Shown here piece by piece: positions 25,701 to 34,335 of a stretch of DNA of 64,000 nt. The stretch spans positions 58,425 to 122,424 of the forward strand of contig NZ_SJPV01000017.1 in assembly GCF_007860135.1 (NCBI RefSeq). Reading direction: 5' to 3'. The notes below the pieces were generated by a model. That model was given only the letters and a program-made list of their open reading frames with translations. It searched no databases and was not told the DNA's origin. Position 1 is the stretch's first letter, and every line of letters starts with the position of its first letter. The position numbers and the translations under genes were made by a program. This DNA comes from Novipirellula artificiosorum (GTDB lineage: Bacteria > Planctomycetota > Planctomycetia > Pirellulales > Pirellulaceae).

Positions 25701-27623
25701 ATGAACAGCGAGGATGGAAGGATCACGTCCCAGGTCATTGAGGATGTCTGCGCGCGTTTGCGAGAGAACAAACGGATTCAACAACCCTTGCCAGGGGGCG
25801 GAATGCTCCAGATGGATCGGTTGTTGCCCTTCCTCTGTGTTTACCGGCGAAACCCGACTCGACGTGACGAGGGCACTTCCAAGCTCGTGATGTCCGAAGC
25901 GTCCTACCTCTGCGCACCTGGCAATGCAGTGCAGCGCAGCGGACTGCGCGAATTGATCCGTGAAATCGCCAAAACGGCAATCGACCGACTCGGTTCGTTT
26001 CTGATCATGGAAATCTGGTCGGGCGAAGATCGCGTGGAGACGGACGAGGTGACAGGCGAGCTTTGCTTGCCGCGAGCGATGTTTCAAATCCTGGCGAGAA
26101 GACCGTACCGTCCGCAAGGAACGGTGGCGACATTAGAGTTTGCATTGCAGCGGGTCCGGGTCCACCGCCGAGCCGCAAAGGTGGAGATCAAGATGGTTGC
26201 CGAGAACCATCCAAACGGAATGAAGGAGTTGATGTCTGAGGCGGTTGAAACACAGATCGGCTGTCACGTCATGGGCTTGGAAGTACGCCCCGTGTACCGG
26301 GACCCAGAGACGGGCGAGCTCTATGACCGCATCTCGCGGTCGTTCGGTCGGCAAGTCTCACATGCACTGAAGAAGTCGTTCTTTGTGTTCGCGTTGACGA
26401 GAACCGAAATGCGTCCGGAGCACTACCATGCCCTGGGTACGAGTCGATTGTCGATGCAGATCTTGACGATTGATCGGAAATTGGCCGAACTGAGTCGCGA
26501 ATTTAAGTTTCTGCTGTTGGTGACACCCATCAACGCCGAGCGATCATGGAACAGCTTTGTCGAAAGTGGTTACCACAAGCCGCCTAGCTTTGAGTATCGC
26601 CCGCTCGATCAAGACCCGCTGTTGCTAAAACGTCGGTTGATGAACATTCATGCCGAACGTGTGGATAACCCGACATTGGCTCACGTGTTTCGGCAGACGC
26701 AGCTTGAATTGGATCGGCAAATTACGATGCTGGCCGATATTGACACCGATCGCTTTTTGCCGGGAAGTCTTCAGGTGTTCGACCGCGTTGCCCCCAAGCT
26801 CAGAGACCTCGCGCGGGACATTCTGAGTAATCTAGCCGACCTTGAACCGGTTGGCGAAGTTGAAATGATGGACGCCAATCAGTTTGCTGAGTTTGCGGAC
26901 AAGGAGATTCAGTACTATCGCGATCAATCGCCACTTTTCGCTGCAAACGTAACGATTCGGGATGACATTTTTTCTGGTTTGTTGGTTGCTGGCGGCGACC
27001 TGCTGATTGGAAGGCAAACCCGGATCGCCAAGAGTCGTGCCGAGGCACTGTTGCAACACGAAGTGGGAACCCATTTGGTGACCTATTTCAACGGTTCGGC
27101 GCAACCGTTGCGATTGCTGCAAGTTGGGCTGGCAGGCTATGATGCATTGCAGGAAGGGCTTGCCGTTTTTGCGGAGTACTTGGTAGGCGGGTTAAGTGCC
27201 GGGCGCATGCGGACATTGGCGGCTCGTGTGATTGCAGCAGACCAACTGGTTCAAGGGTTATCGTTCCTAGAGGTGTTCTCTCAGTTGGTGGAAGCGTTTG
27301 GGTTTGAGCCCCGCACGGCGTACACGATCACGTTGCGAGTTTTTCGTGGGGGCGGCCTGACGAAGGATGCACTGTATCTGCAAGGTCTTGTGAAGATTCT
27401 TGACTACCTTGGCTCAGGCGGTGACCTGGAACCGTTGATGGTTGGTAAGATGGCGGTCCAGCACGTTCCCATCATTCGTGAGCTTTTGCTGTGCGGCGTG
27501 CTTCGCACTCCTCCGTTGCGACCAAAGTATCTGGACACACCGGCGGCACGCGATCGACTTGCGAAGATCAACCCCGATACAACCGTCCTCGATTTGATCA
27601 GTAAAACTCGGAGGGAATTATGA
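25701..27623 (+). CDS. QEGLA-motif (DUF1704, MATCAP-like) metallopeptidase, copy 2
   Basis: 640 residues with a clear start at MNSEDGRITSQVIEDVC. The zinc signature HEVGTH is at residues 453-458 and QEGLA at 484-488. The flanking sequence HLVTYFNG and the later FRGGGLTKDALYLQGLVKIL and MVGKMAVQHVPII are nearly the same as in copy 1. Overall the copies are clearly paralogous but well diverged, especially in the N-terminal 300 residues that should shape the substrate pocket. It starts 49 bp after ligase copy 1 and overlaps ligase copy 2 by four bases (ATGA). The probable activity is a metallo-carboxypeptidase-type reaction in the cytosol, as no signal peptide is present. Confidence 0.88.
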   Translation: MNSEDGRITSQVIEDVCARLRENKRIQQPLPGGGMLQMDRLLPFLCVYRRNPTRRDEGTSKLVMSEASYLCAPGNAVQRSGLRELIREIAKTAIDRLGSFLIMEIWSGEDRVETDEVTGELCLPRAMFQILARRPYRPQGTVATLEFALQRVRVHRRAAKVEIKMVAENHPNGMKELMSEAVETQIGCHVMGLEVRPVYRDPETGELYDRISRSFGRQVSHALKKSFFVFALTRTEMRPEHYHALGTSRLSMQILTIDRKLAELSREFKFLLLVTPINAERSWNSFVESGYHKPPSFEYRPLDQDPLLLKRRLMNIHAERVDNPTLAHVFRQTQLELDRQITMLADIDTDRFLPGSLQVFDRVAPKLRDLARDILSNLADLEPVGEVEMMDANQFAEFADKEIQYYRDQSPLFAANVTIRDDIFSGLLVAGGDLLIGRQTRIAKSRAEALLQHEVGTHLVTYFNGSAQPLRLLQVGLAGYDALQEGLAVFAEYLVGGLSAGRMRTLAARVIAADQLVQGLSFLEVFSQLVEAFGFEPRTAYTITLRVFRGGGLTKDALYLQGLVKILDYLGSGGDLEPLMVGKMAVQHVPIIRELLLCGVLRTPPLRPKYLDTPAARDRLAKINPDTTVLDLISKTRREL

Positions 27624-28663
27624 GAATTGGATTCATCGTCAACGATGTGAAAACCGAAGAGGGGAAGTTTACGACCAGCCGTCTGGGGCATGCTGCCATC
27701 AACCGAGGTCACGAAGTCTGGGTGATGGGGGTCGGCGATTTGGCTTACGATCCCGACGGAATGATCCGCGCCCGGGCCAAGTCGGTACCCAAGCCAAAGT
27801 ATGGGACGCCGGAAAGCTACACGGCGGATTTACAGGGAAAGAACGCCGTCCATCGTCGGATTGCCGTCGATGAGTTGGACGCATTGATGCTGCGGAATCT
27901 TCCCTCCGATGACTATTTAAAGCGACCCTGGGCAGCGACCGTGGCGGCCGAGTTCGCTCGGATCGCCATGCGAAATGGCGTTGTCGTGCTGAGCGATCCG
28001 AATGGCTTGGCGATCGCGTCGAGCAAAATGTACTTTCAGCTGTTTCCCGAGGAGGTTCGCCCCAAAACCTTGATCACGCGCGACCGTGAAGAGATCAAGC
28101 ATTTCGCCAACCAAGAAGGCAAGATCGTGATCAAGCCGCTTCATGGTTCGGGAGGGGCCAGCGTGTTCTTAGTTCGTCAGGAAGATATCCCGAATTTGAA
28201 CCAAATGATCGACGCCGTCAGTCGAGATGGTTTCGTGATCGCCCAAGAGTATTTGCCTGCAGCCGAACAGGGGGACATGCGTTTGTTCGTGATGAACGGT
28301 CGACCGCTTCGAGTGAAGGGGAGATATGCGGCTTTCCGAAGAGAACGCAGTGGCGGTGACATGCGAAGCAATATCCATGCGGGCGGCATGAAAGCGGCAG
28401 CGGAAATCGACCATACGGTTCTTCAGATCGCAGAGATCGTCCGCCCTAAACTGGTTCAGGACGGCATGTTTTTGGTTGGACTCGACATCGTGGGTGACAA
28501 GTTGATGGAGATCAATGTGTTCAGTCCAGGCGGCTTGGGGAGCGCCCAGCAATTCGAAAAGGTCAATTTCTCGGCACATGTGATCGAAGCGATTGAGCGC
28601 AAGGTGCAATACATGCACTTTTACGGTCGCAACTTCGACAATGTCGATATATGCACGCTCTAG
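27620..28663 (+). CDS. GshB-like ATP-grasp ligase, copy 2
   Basis: 347 residues, exactly the length of copy 1 and collinear with it without gaps. Key features repeat: MRIGFIVNDV, LMLRNLPSDDYLKRPWA, IKPLHGSGGASVFLV, the DMRSNIHAGG loop and VGLDIVGDKLMEINVFSPGG, with the conserved C-terminus NFDNVDICTL. The start overlaps the upstream peptidase stop as ATGA, so the pair is translationally coupled. Near-identity in the ATP-grasp core with more change in the N-terminal domain suggests both copies are active and differ in acceptor. The same caution on substrate applies. This is the last gene of the array. Confidence 0.87.
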   Translation: MRIGFIVNDVKTEEGKFTTSRLGHAAINRGHEVWVMGVGDLAYDPDGMIRARAKSVPKPKYGTPESYTADLQGKNAVHRRIAVDELDALMLRNLPSDDYLKRPWAATVAAEFARIAMRNGVVVLSDPNGLAIASSKMYFQLFPEEVRPKTLITRDREEIKHFANQEGKIVIKPLHGSGGASVFLVRQEDIPNLNQMIDAVSRDGFVIAQEYLPAAEQGDMRLFVMNGRPLRVKGRYAAFRRERSGGDMRSNIHAGGMKAAAEIDHTVLQIAEIVRPKLVQDGMFLVGLDIVGDKLMEINVFSPGGLGSAQQFEKVNFSAHVIEAIERKVQYMHFYGRNFDNVDICTL

Positions 28664-28696
28664 ATAGACAGCGCCACTTTGTGAGCGGCAAGGCGC

Positions 28697-28732
28697 GAGC
28701 CTCCGGTTATGCCCATGAAATACCGGCGGCTA
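28697..28732. repeat. REP-like hairpin after the ligase/peptidase array
   Basis: GAGCCTCCGGT (28697-28707) pairs imperfectly with ACCGGCGGCTA (28722-28732) across a short loop. It resembles other GC-rich hairpins in the window (for example 31483-31543). It lies about 35 bp after the last gene of the array and might also stabilise or end its transcript. Confidence 0.5.
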
Positions 28733-28989
28733 GAGTCAGAAACCTATAGTTCCATCCTGTTTATGAGCCGACGGCTCATCTCCCCGTCGCGCTGGACCCT
28801 TGTGTTTCGAAGGCGACACATGCACGCCTGTTTTGATCCTGAGATAGCCGTCGCGCATCTCTGATTCTGACATGATCTGATTGACTCGTTCTAAGTGTTT
28901 TTGCTTCGTCAGCCACGGCCATTTGCTCTTGCTGGGAACCCTTGGCAGCCTTGATTTGGTCTCGGCATGTGCGGCATCGTTTGGCTGTT

Positions 28990-29540
28990 TTGTACAGCGA
29001 TCCGTTCAGCTATTCTCTCGAACTCGGGCTACCACAACCTTCGCAATCCATGTTCGATGGCGACCCCGAAGTCAAACGCGAATGCTTGTGGCGTGGTACA
29101 GCAATGGATGCGAAGTCACTCTGTGCCGATCGTCGGCTATCGACGCTACGGTGTCGAAGCGAGAAGGGTAAATGGCAAGATATTGACTTGCCGATCACCA
29201 CCTATGCCAGCATGTTATCGGAATACGCAGATCCGTTCGCTGCACCGGAGTTGATCGTGATGCGAAACATCCTTCGGTCCTGGCGTTTTTATGACACGTT
29301 TCGGACGGACGCGGACGCCCCCGCGCGGCGAACGTCCACGGGCACGCGCACTCACGCCTCATCACTCTTGCTGCCGAGCGGAGCCAAGTGATCGTGGTAA
29401 GCCATAGCCAGCCCCTCGTCGAGCAACTTGAATCGGACGAGATTTGCGTCCCCATCCGACTCGAAAAGCGACTCGGTGAAACGATCCTGCAAGACGCAAA
29501 CCTCCTCAGCCAATGTGGTTGGAATTGGCCGGCGCGATAA
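28990..29540 (+). pseudogene. RecF-like AAA ATPase gene with internal deletion
   Basis: One frame carries YSLELGLPQPSQSMFDGDPE, SLCADRRLSTLRCRSEKGKW, EYADPFAAPELIVMRNILRS and WRFYDTFRTDADAPARRTS. These are consecutive segments of a predicted RecF/SMC-like ATPase family. After ~29350 the frame breaks. The C-terminal end (IVVSHSQPLVEQLESDEICV ... LSQCGWNWPAR, stop at 29540) appears in another frame, with the Walker B region between them deleted. The N-terminal Walker A part is also absent. It is a remnant only. Confidence 0.65.
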
Positions 29541-29653
29541 GCGGGGCGTCCGGTCCACCCACACGGTTCATTCGTTGCCCGAACCCTAATGATTCTGTGC
29601 AGCGTGGTAGCAAACAAGGTAAGATCGTCAGGAATCAATACAAAGGAAAGAGA

Positions 29654-31060
29654 ATGACCATGCCAATCCAAGTTCCGTTTGTTCGCCAACCGGCCGCATC
29701 CTTGATGGCTTGCGGTTTCGTCACCGGCCTGCTGTCGAGTTTCGCTTCGGCTCTCCATGCCCAAACGGTTGACCCAGAGACAGTATTGGGCGACACCACC
29801 TTACCTTTTGCCGAACAGGTGTCGCAAAACTTTCCCTACGGAATTACCGGGAAGACGCCACCGTCGCTGATCAAAGTCAATTTCGAAGGACAACCACCCT
29901 ACCACAAGCACCGCATCAATCTGAGGATCTTTCAAGGCTGCCCGCAGGTAGAAATTTCCGAGGGGGGAAGGCTTTGGGCAACATGGTTTGGCTCCAATGT
30001 CCAAGCCGAACGCGCGCCGTACCACAACGACCAATTCTCGGTCATCTCGACCTCCGCAGACGGAGGCAAGACTTGGAAAGAAGTCTTTGTCTTCGACCCC
30101 AGCGAGCTGCTCGGCGGGGGAGCATCGGACCCGATGCTGTGGAAAGATCCCAACGGCAGTATCCGCTTCATCGGCCTTAGGAACATCGATTTCAAAGGCC
30201 AGGACGCATTCGCCTCGTCTGCCTGGGAATTCACCATGCTCGACCCGGAAAGCGAATACACCGCTTGGACCGAGCCGCGACTGCTTGGAAACAAAAACAT
30301 CTCCGTTATGAAGCCGCTCATTTTTCCTGACGGCACCGTTATGCGCTCGATGGACGACTTCAAACTTGTCGGCAAGCCCGACAAGGTGAGGATTCGCTTT
30401 TTGAAAGAAGACGTCGATGGCAAGCCGATCTTTGTTTCCGAATTCCCCGTCGATAATGACGCGTCGTTTGCGGAGCAAATGCCCATCATCCGAAAAGACG
30501 GCAGCCTCTTCACTTTCTACCGCGCCAAGAAAGGACAGAAATTTGCCGAGTCCTTTGACGGCGGTAAGACTTGGAAGCTGGGCGGCTACTATCCGATGCA
30601 GTTCTCGATCAACACAAAGTGCATCCTCAAAACACTCCCTTCGGGAAGAGTGTTGCTAGTGGCAAATGACGTCCAAGTGAAAGCGGAAAAGGGCAAGAAC
30701 AAATACTACTATACCGACGACAACGGTAAAGAATGCGATCTTGAAGAACCTAAGACCGCGCGCACCCGCATGACCGCCTACCTAAGTGACGACGACGGCA
30801 AATCCTTTACACATCGACTACTTTTATGCGACGAAGGTCAAATCAGCTATCCTTCGGCGGCTCTCAGCAAAGACGGTTCCATCTACATTGTCTACGACCA
30901 GGGGCGTGGCGTGATCGGCCAGCACACCATCTTTTTGTCAAAGATTACTGAACAGGACATCCTTGCCGGCAAACTCGTCCTAGGCGAAAGCTTCTTGAAC
31001 AACATCGTCAGCCGCCCGAGCGACCAAGGGGGCGGACGCCGTGAAGGCGACAAGATCTAA
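29654..31060 (+). CDS. Secreted sialidase-like (BNR/Asp-box) glycosidase
   Basis: 468 residues from the ATG at 29654, preceded by AAAGGAAAG. A signal peptide is present (SLMACGFVTGLLSSFASALHA, cleavage near HAQT). At least three Asp-box motifs are visible: STSADGGKTWKE, ESFDGGKTWKLG and LSDDDGKSFTH, marking a six-bladed beta-propeller of the exo-alpha-sialidase superfamily. PQVEISEGGRLWATWFGS and GASDPMLWKDPNG recall planctomycete members annotated as sialidase or neuraminidase-like. The true substrate may be another acidic sugar. It is exported and stands near a pectate lyase and a GH5 enzyme, consistent with breakdown of algal or host polysaccharide. Confidence 0.8.
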   Translation: MTMPIQVPFVRQPAASLMACGFVTGLLSSFASALHAQTVDPETVLGDTTLPFAEQVSQNFPYGITGKTPPSLIKVNFEGQPPYHKHRINLRIFQGCPQVEISEGGRLWATWFGSNVQAERAPYHNDQFSVISTSADGGKTWKEVFVFDPSELLGGGASDPMLWKDPNGSIRFIGLRNIDFKGQDAFASSAWEFTMLDPESEYTAWTEPRLLGNKNISVMKPLIFPDGTVMRSMDDFKLVGKPDKVRIRFLKEDVDGKPIFVSEFPVDNDASFAEQMPIIRKDGSLFTFYRAKKGQKFAESFDGGKTWKLGGYYPMQFSINTKCILKTLPSGRVLLVANDVQVKAEKGKNKYYYTDDNGKECDLEEPKTARTRMTAYLSDDDGKSFTHRLLLCDEGQISYPSAALSKDGSIYIVYDQGRGVIGQHTIFLSKITEQDILAGKLVLGESFLNNIVSRPSDQGGGRREGDKI

Positions 31061-31169
31061 CGGTCGCTAAGAAGATAAACACATTATTGCATCTCTTATA
31101 GCGGCAGTGAGGTGAAGTCTGGGCTAAGCCATGAAAATCACAGCCTAGTGCGTTGTCCAGATTAAAAAT

Positions 31170-31466
31170 GGCTCATCCGACCGAAGCGCGCGGAACCCAG
31201 ACTCAAGGTTTTTTGGAGGTATGGCTCCGGTGTCCAATGATCTCTTAGAAAAGAGTCCCCGACGGTCGGTCGTCCGCAGGGAACCGGTAGCACCCTTGGC
31301 GCACCGTCGACCGGGATATCCCTTGTCAAGTTGCAACTCTGCAGAGCTCGACTCCGTTTCTACCGGCAACTGCACGATAACAAGTGAAAATAGCTCCTGC
31401 CAGCAATGATGGGACACCGGAGAGATGCCTCGAAAACCTCCTGCGCGCGCTTCCGCCGGATGAGCC
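31170..31466 (+). mobile_element. 297-bp miniature inverted-repeat element, copy 2 (with 8-bp duplication)
   Basis: Starts GGCTCATCCGACCGAAGCG and ends CGCTTCCGCCGGATGAGCC. It is flanked by TTAAAAAT on the left (31162-31169) and TTAAAAAT on the right (31467-31474), a perfect 8-bp target-site duplication. It differs from copy 1 at only 8 of 297 positions, with no indels. Removing the element and one duplication restores GTCCAGATTAAAAATTAGGG, which itself resembles a sequence near 39885. The combination of fixed length, terminal inverted repeats and duplication shows recent transposition in trans. Confidence 0.92.
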
Positions 31467-31482
31467 TTAAAAATTAGGGTGA

Positions 31483-31543
31483 GACCGGACGGCTCGCGCC
31501 GTTCCGCTACAGGTTTTAGCGGCAGGGCGTGAGCCCTCCGGTC
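31483..31543. repeat. REP-like hairpin
   Basis: GACCGGACGGCTCGCGCC (from 31483) pairs with GGCGTGAGCCCTCCGGTC (ending 31543), a long GC-rich stem with few mismatches. The inner GCCGTTCCGCTA and TAGCGGCAGGGC also pair. It is a typical dispersed palindrome and lies just downstream of the 297-bp element. Confidence 0.65.
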
Positions 31544-31549
31544 CCTCGA

Positions 31550-31745
31550 ACCCCAAACTACCGCTGCAGTTTCCTTTCCCGCATTCGACGCCTCACTGCT
31601 CGATCCCACGACCTTTGCGGAACGCGTCGGCAGCATGCCTGAGTCTCTGATCCAGGGTGACAGCGAAAACGCCAAGCTCGGGCCCAAGGGGGTCGTGTGG
31701 TGTAAGCAGGCCAAGCCGCACTGGAAAGGCATCAATAGCAAATGA
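31550..31745 (+). pseudogene. Orphan C-terminal coding fragment
   Basis: An open frame without a start reads VSFPAFDASLLDPTTFAERV, GSMPESLIQGDSENAKLGPK and GVVWCKQAKPHWKGINSK before TGA at 31745. It has convincing protein character, but the family was not recognised and there is no upstream part. It probably is the surviving tail of a deleted gene ahead of the pectate lyase. Confidence 0.4.
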
Positions 31746-31893
31746 TCGTTCTCCTTTACGGAGAGTTCTACCAATACGGAGAGTTCTACCAAACCCAAGA
31801 TAACCCCAGATGGACCATCGAATTTGCCCCGCGGAAGAGTCAAGATTAAGATACCGTCACTCCGCGGACCAACTATTAACCACGAGCTTCCCG

Positions 31894-33363
31894 ATGCACA
31901 CACGCTTCGCTCTGATTGCACTTTCCTTTGTCTGTCTAGTAGACAGTACGCCCAACGCGACGGCACTTGATGCGTCATCGGACCAATCCAATCCGCTGTC
32001 ATTGGTCCAGGCAGAGCGGTCGCTACAAAAAGCGGTCACCTTTTTGCGTGGAAAGCTATCCACGGATGGTGGCTATGTTTGGCTATACAGCGATGATCTC
32101 TCGCGACGTGAAGGAGAAGGCAAAGTTGGTTCCACCACGGTCTGGGTCCAACCGCCTGGGACGCCAGCGGTCGGAGAAGCACTGTTGTTGGCGTACGAGC
32201 GGACTAGGCAGTCGTACCTGGCTGATGCAGTCAAGGAGACCGCGATGTGCCTCGTTCGTGGTCAATTACATTCCGGTGGCTGGGACTACCGAATCGAGTT
32301 TGCCCCAAAAGAACGATCGCGTTATGCCTACCGTGTCGACGGTCCGGCAGACAAGAAACGCAACGTAACAACGCTTGATGACAATACCTCCCAAGCCGCA
32401 ATTCGTTTTCTGATGCGTGCCGATGCAACGTTTCAATTCAAGAATGAATCGATCCATGAAGCCGCCGCTTACGCCCTCTCGCATCTGGTTGATGCACAGT
32501 ATCCCAACGGAGCTTGGCCACAACGATTCGATCGACCGCCTGAGGCTGCCGAGTATCCAGTGTTGAAAGCAAGCTATCCCGAATCGTGGTCGCGAGAATT
32601 CCCGAAATCCGACTACAAGGAGTACTATACCTATAACGACAACACGATCGTTGACACGATTGAGTTGATGTTTGAGGCGGCGGAAATCTACGACGAGCAT
32701 CGCTATTTTGAGTCCGCTGTGCGTGCGGGCCGATTCATTTTGTTATCGCAAATGCCCGACCCGCAACCAGCATGGGCGCAACAGTACAACGCAAAGATGC
32801 AACCGGCGTGGGCTCGCAAATTCGAACCGCCCGCGATTACCGGCGGCGAGTCGCAGAAGGTTCTGCAAGCGTTGCTGGAAATTTATCGCCATACAGGTGA
32901 CAAAACGTTTCTGGACCCCATTCCGCAGGCAATCGCCTATTTAAAAAGATCTCAACTGGCGGACGGACGACTTGCACGCTTTTATGAGCTAAGGACAAAC
33001 AATCCACTGTTCTTTACCATGGATTACCAATTGACCTATGGCAGCGACGACATGCCGACGCACTATGCATTCATCGTGGGATCAAATCTTGAGCGAATCG
33101 AGAAACAGTATCAAAGAACAATTGGTGAGCCCTGGAAACCCATCCAGAGGAAATTATCACAACCGTTTCGCATGACACCTACGTTGACATCCGATGCGGA
33201 ACAAGTCGTCCAGCGGCTGGATCTGCGAGGTGCATGGAGCGAAACCGCACGGTTAAAGTATCACGGCGAAGACGATCCGACGAGAAATGTCCTCTCGATG
33301 CGAACCCTTGCAAAAAACATCGAGGTATTGAGTCGCTATATTGCGGCAGCGAAAGCAGAATGA
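31894..33363 (+). CDS. Secreted pectate lyase, PL10 family
   Basis: 489 residues from the ATG at 31894, which opens a signal peptide (MHTRFALIALSFVCLVDSTP). PL10 hallmarks occur in order: AKLVGSTTVWVQPPGTPAVGEA-like N-terminal helices, GGWDYRIEF, YPNGAWPQRF, the active-site stretch YYTYNDNTIVDTIELMFEAA, and MPDPQPAWAQQYN with MQPAWARKFEPPAITGGES. Late YELRTNNPLFFTMDYQLTY completes the toroid. PL10 enzymes cleave polygalacturonate by beta-elimination with calcium. The family motif DNT is intact and the length is usual. It is probably periplasmic or secreted. A 121-bp hairpin repeat follows immediately after the gene. Confidence 0.9.
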   Translation: MHTRFALIALSFVCLVDSTPNATALDASSDQSNPLSLVQAERSLQKAVTFLRGKLSTDGGYVWLYSDDLSRREGEGKVGSTTVWVQPPGTPAVGEALLLAYERTRQSYLADAVKETAMCLVRGQLHSGGWDYRIEFAPKERSRYAYRVDGPADKKRNVTTLDDNTSQAAIRFLMRADATFQFKNESIHEAAAYALSHLVDAQYPNGAWPQRFDRPPEAAEYPVLKASYPESWSREFPKSDYKEYYTYNDNTIVDTIELMFEAAEIYDEHRYFESAVRAGRFILLSQMPDPQPAWAQQYNAKMQPAWARKFEPPAITGGESQKVLQALLEIYRHTGDKTFLDPIPQAIAYLKRSQLADGRLARFYELRTNNPLFFTMDYQLTYGSDDMPTHYAFIVGSNLERIEKQYQRTIGEPWKPIQRKLSQPFRMTPTLTSDAEQVVQRLDLRGAWSETARLKYHGEDDPTRNVLSMRTLAKNIEVLSRYIAAAKAE

Positions 33364-33373
33364 CGTTGCGAGT

Positions 33374-33494
33374 GGACCGTCAAGGTTAAAGCTGCGAGTT
33401 GGGAGGTAGTGGACTTCGCCAGAAGTCCCTCAGAACATTTGAGTTACGGATTTCTGGCGAAATCCACTACCCTAAAATTTGATGATCACGGTCC
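33374..33494 (-). repeat. 121-bp hairpin repeat, complete copy
   Basis: Runs from GGACCGTCAAGGTTAAAG to ATCACGGTCC. Its core is a large palindrome: GTAGTGGACTTCGCCAGAAG, a short loop with CATTTGAGTT, then TTTCTGGCGAAATCCACTAC. It is 121 bp, the same length as the copy at 55580, in opposite orientation. It lies 11 bases after the stop of the pectate lyase gene. Confidence 0.85.
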
Positions 33495-33523
33495 AGCTAG
33501 GCTCCTTATGAAATCACTGCGAA

Positions 33524-34168
33524 ATGTCAAATAACCGGGAGAAGATGACAGTGAGGGGAATGTCGGTTTTATCCATGACTTTGTTGGTCGCTGTCGCCTG
33601 TAATGCTGAGACGGTGAAGGCTAAGCCAAATGTTTTGCTCATCACTGTCGATGACTTGAGAACGGAACTGAATTGCTACGGTGCTGAGCGAGCGATCACG
33701 CCGAACATTGACGCTCTCGCCACGCGAGCCGTCACGTTCCTAAACGCATATCAATCGTGGGACGAACTGTCATGGATACCTGAGCCGGAACGATGCTATC
33801 CCGACGATGCACCCAAAGCGCTTGCTGTTCAAAAAATCCGACCCGCAAAGGTCGATACGCCCAATGACAAAGCCTCGTATGACGTCGTGGTCTATGGCGG
33901 TACGCCAGGAGGAATTGCGGCAGCGATCGCGGCAAAGCGTGAAGGTGCGTCCGTTGTTCTGCTGGATCAAACCAGACACGTTGGCGGCATGAGTACCAGC
34001 GGTCTGAATCGTGATGAAGGCTTGCGAACAAAGTCAGAATGGAAGTGGCTCTTTGATGTGATTGACGATGATGCGAACGGGCAGATCGATCGCATCGAGT
34101 ATGTTGACTTCCAGACCTATAAAGAACAGCATCCCAATTGGCGAGAAACGCTTAAGCCTGAAAGATGA
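33524..34168 (+). pseudogene. In-frame mosaic of sulfatase, FAD-oxidoreductase and EF-hand gene fragments
   Basis: A continuous 214-codon frame combines three unrelated pieces. First, a sulfatase N-terminus: signal peptide (SVLSMTLLVAVACNAE), then KPNVLLITVDDLRTELNCYG and NIDALATRAVTFLNAY, lost before the catalytic CxPSR. Next a bridge (ERCYPDDAPKALAVQK) and the FAD-binding start of a DUF-type oxidoreductase (YDVVVYGGTPGGIAAAIAAK, RHVGGMSTSGLNRDEG). Finally an EF-hand-like tail (FDVIDDDANGQIDRIEYVDF). No known family has this order, and each domain is incomplete. It reads as a product of successive deletions that happened to stay in frame. Confidence 0.7.
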
Positions 34169-34335
34169 TGGCCACGCCTTGCCTACGCCCCCCGACGGGT
34201 CGATGGCAGAACTACCCTACCCTTCGCCAACAATCTGATAAACTATTTGGTAGCGACTCGCGGTTTGCCACTCGTGTGGTCGTCGGCTGACGTCGGTCAC
34301 CCCAACCTCCCTACCTGCCTTCCCCACCCGCCGCC

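Noticed and set aside
24608..28663. Calling the ATP-grasp genes glutathione synthetase (gshB).
   Set aside because: Two divergent copies each coupled to a DUF1704 peptidase, with no gshA nearby, make ordinary glutathione synthesis less likely; only the fold is certain.
31145..32002. A 285-codon minus-strand frame spanning the 297-bp element and the start of the pectate lyase.
   Set aside because: It crosses a mobile element and the real PL10 gene on the other strand and has no family features outside the element.
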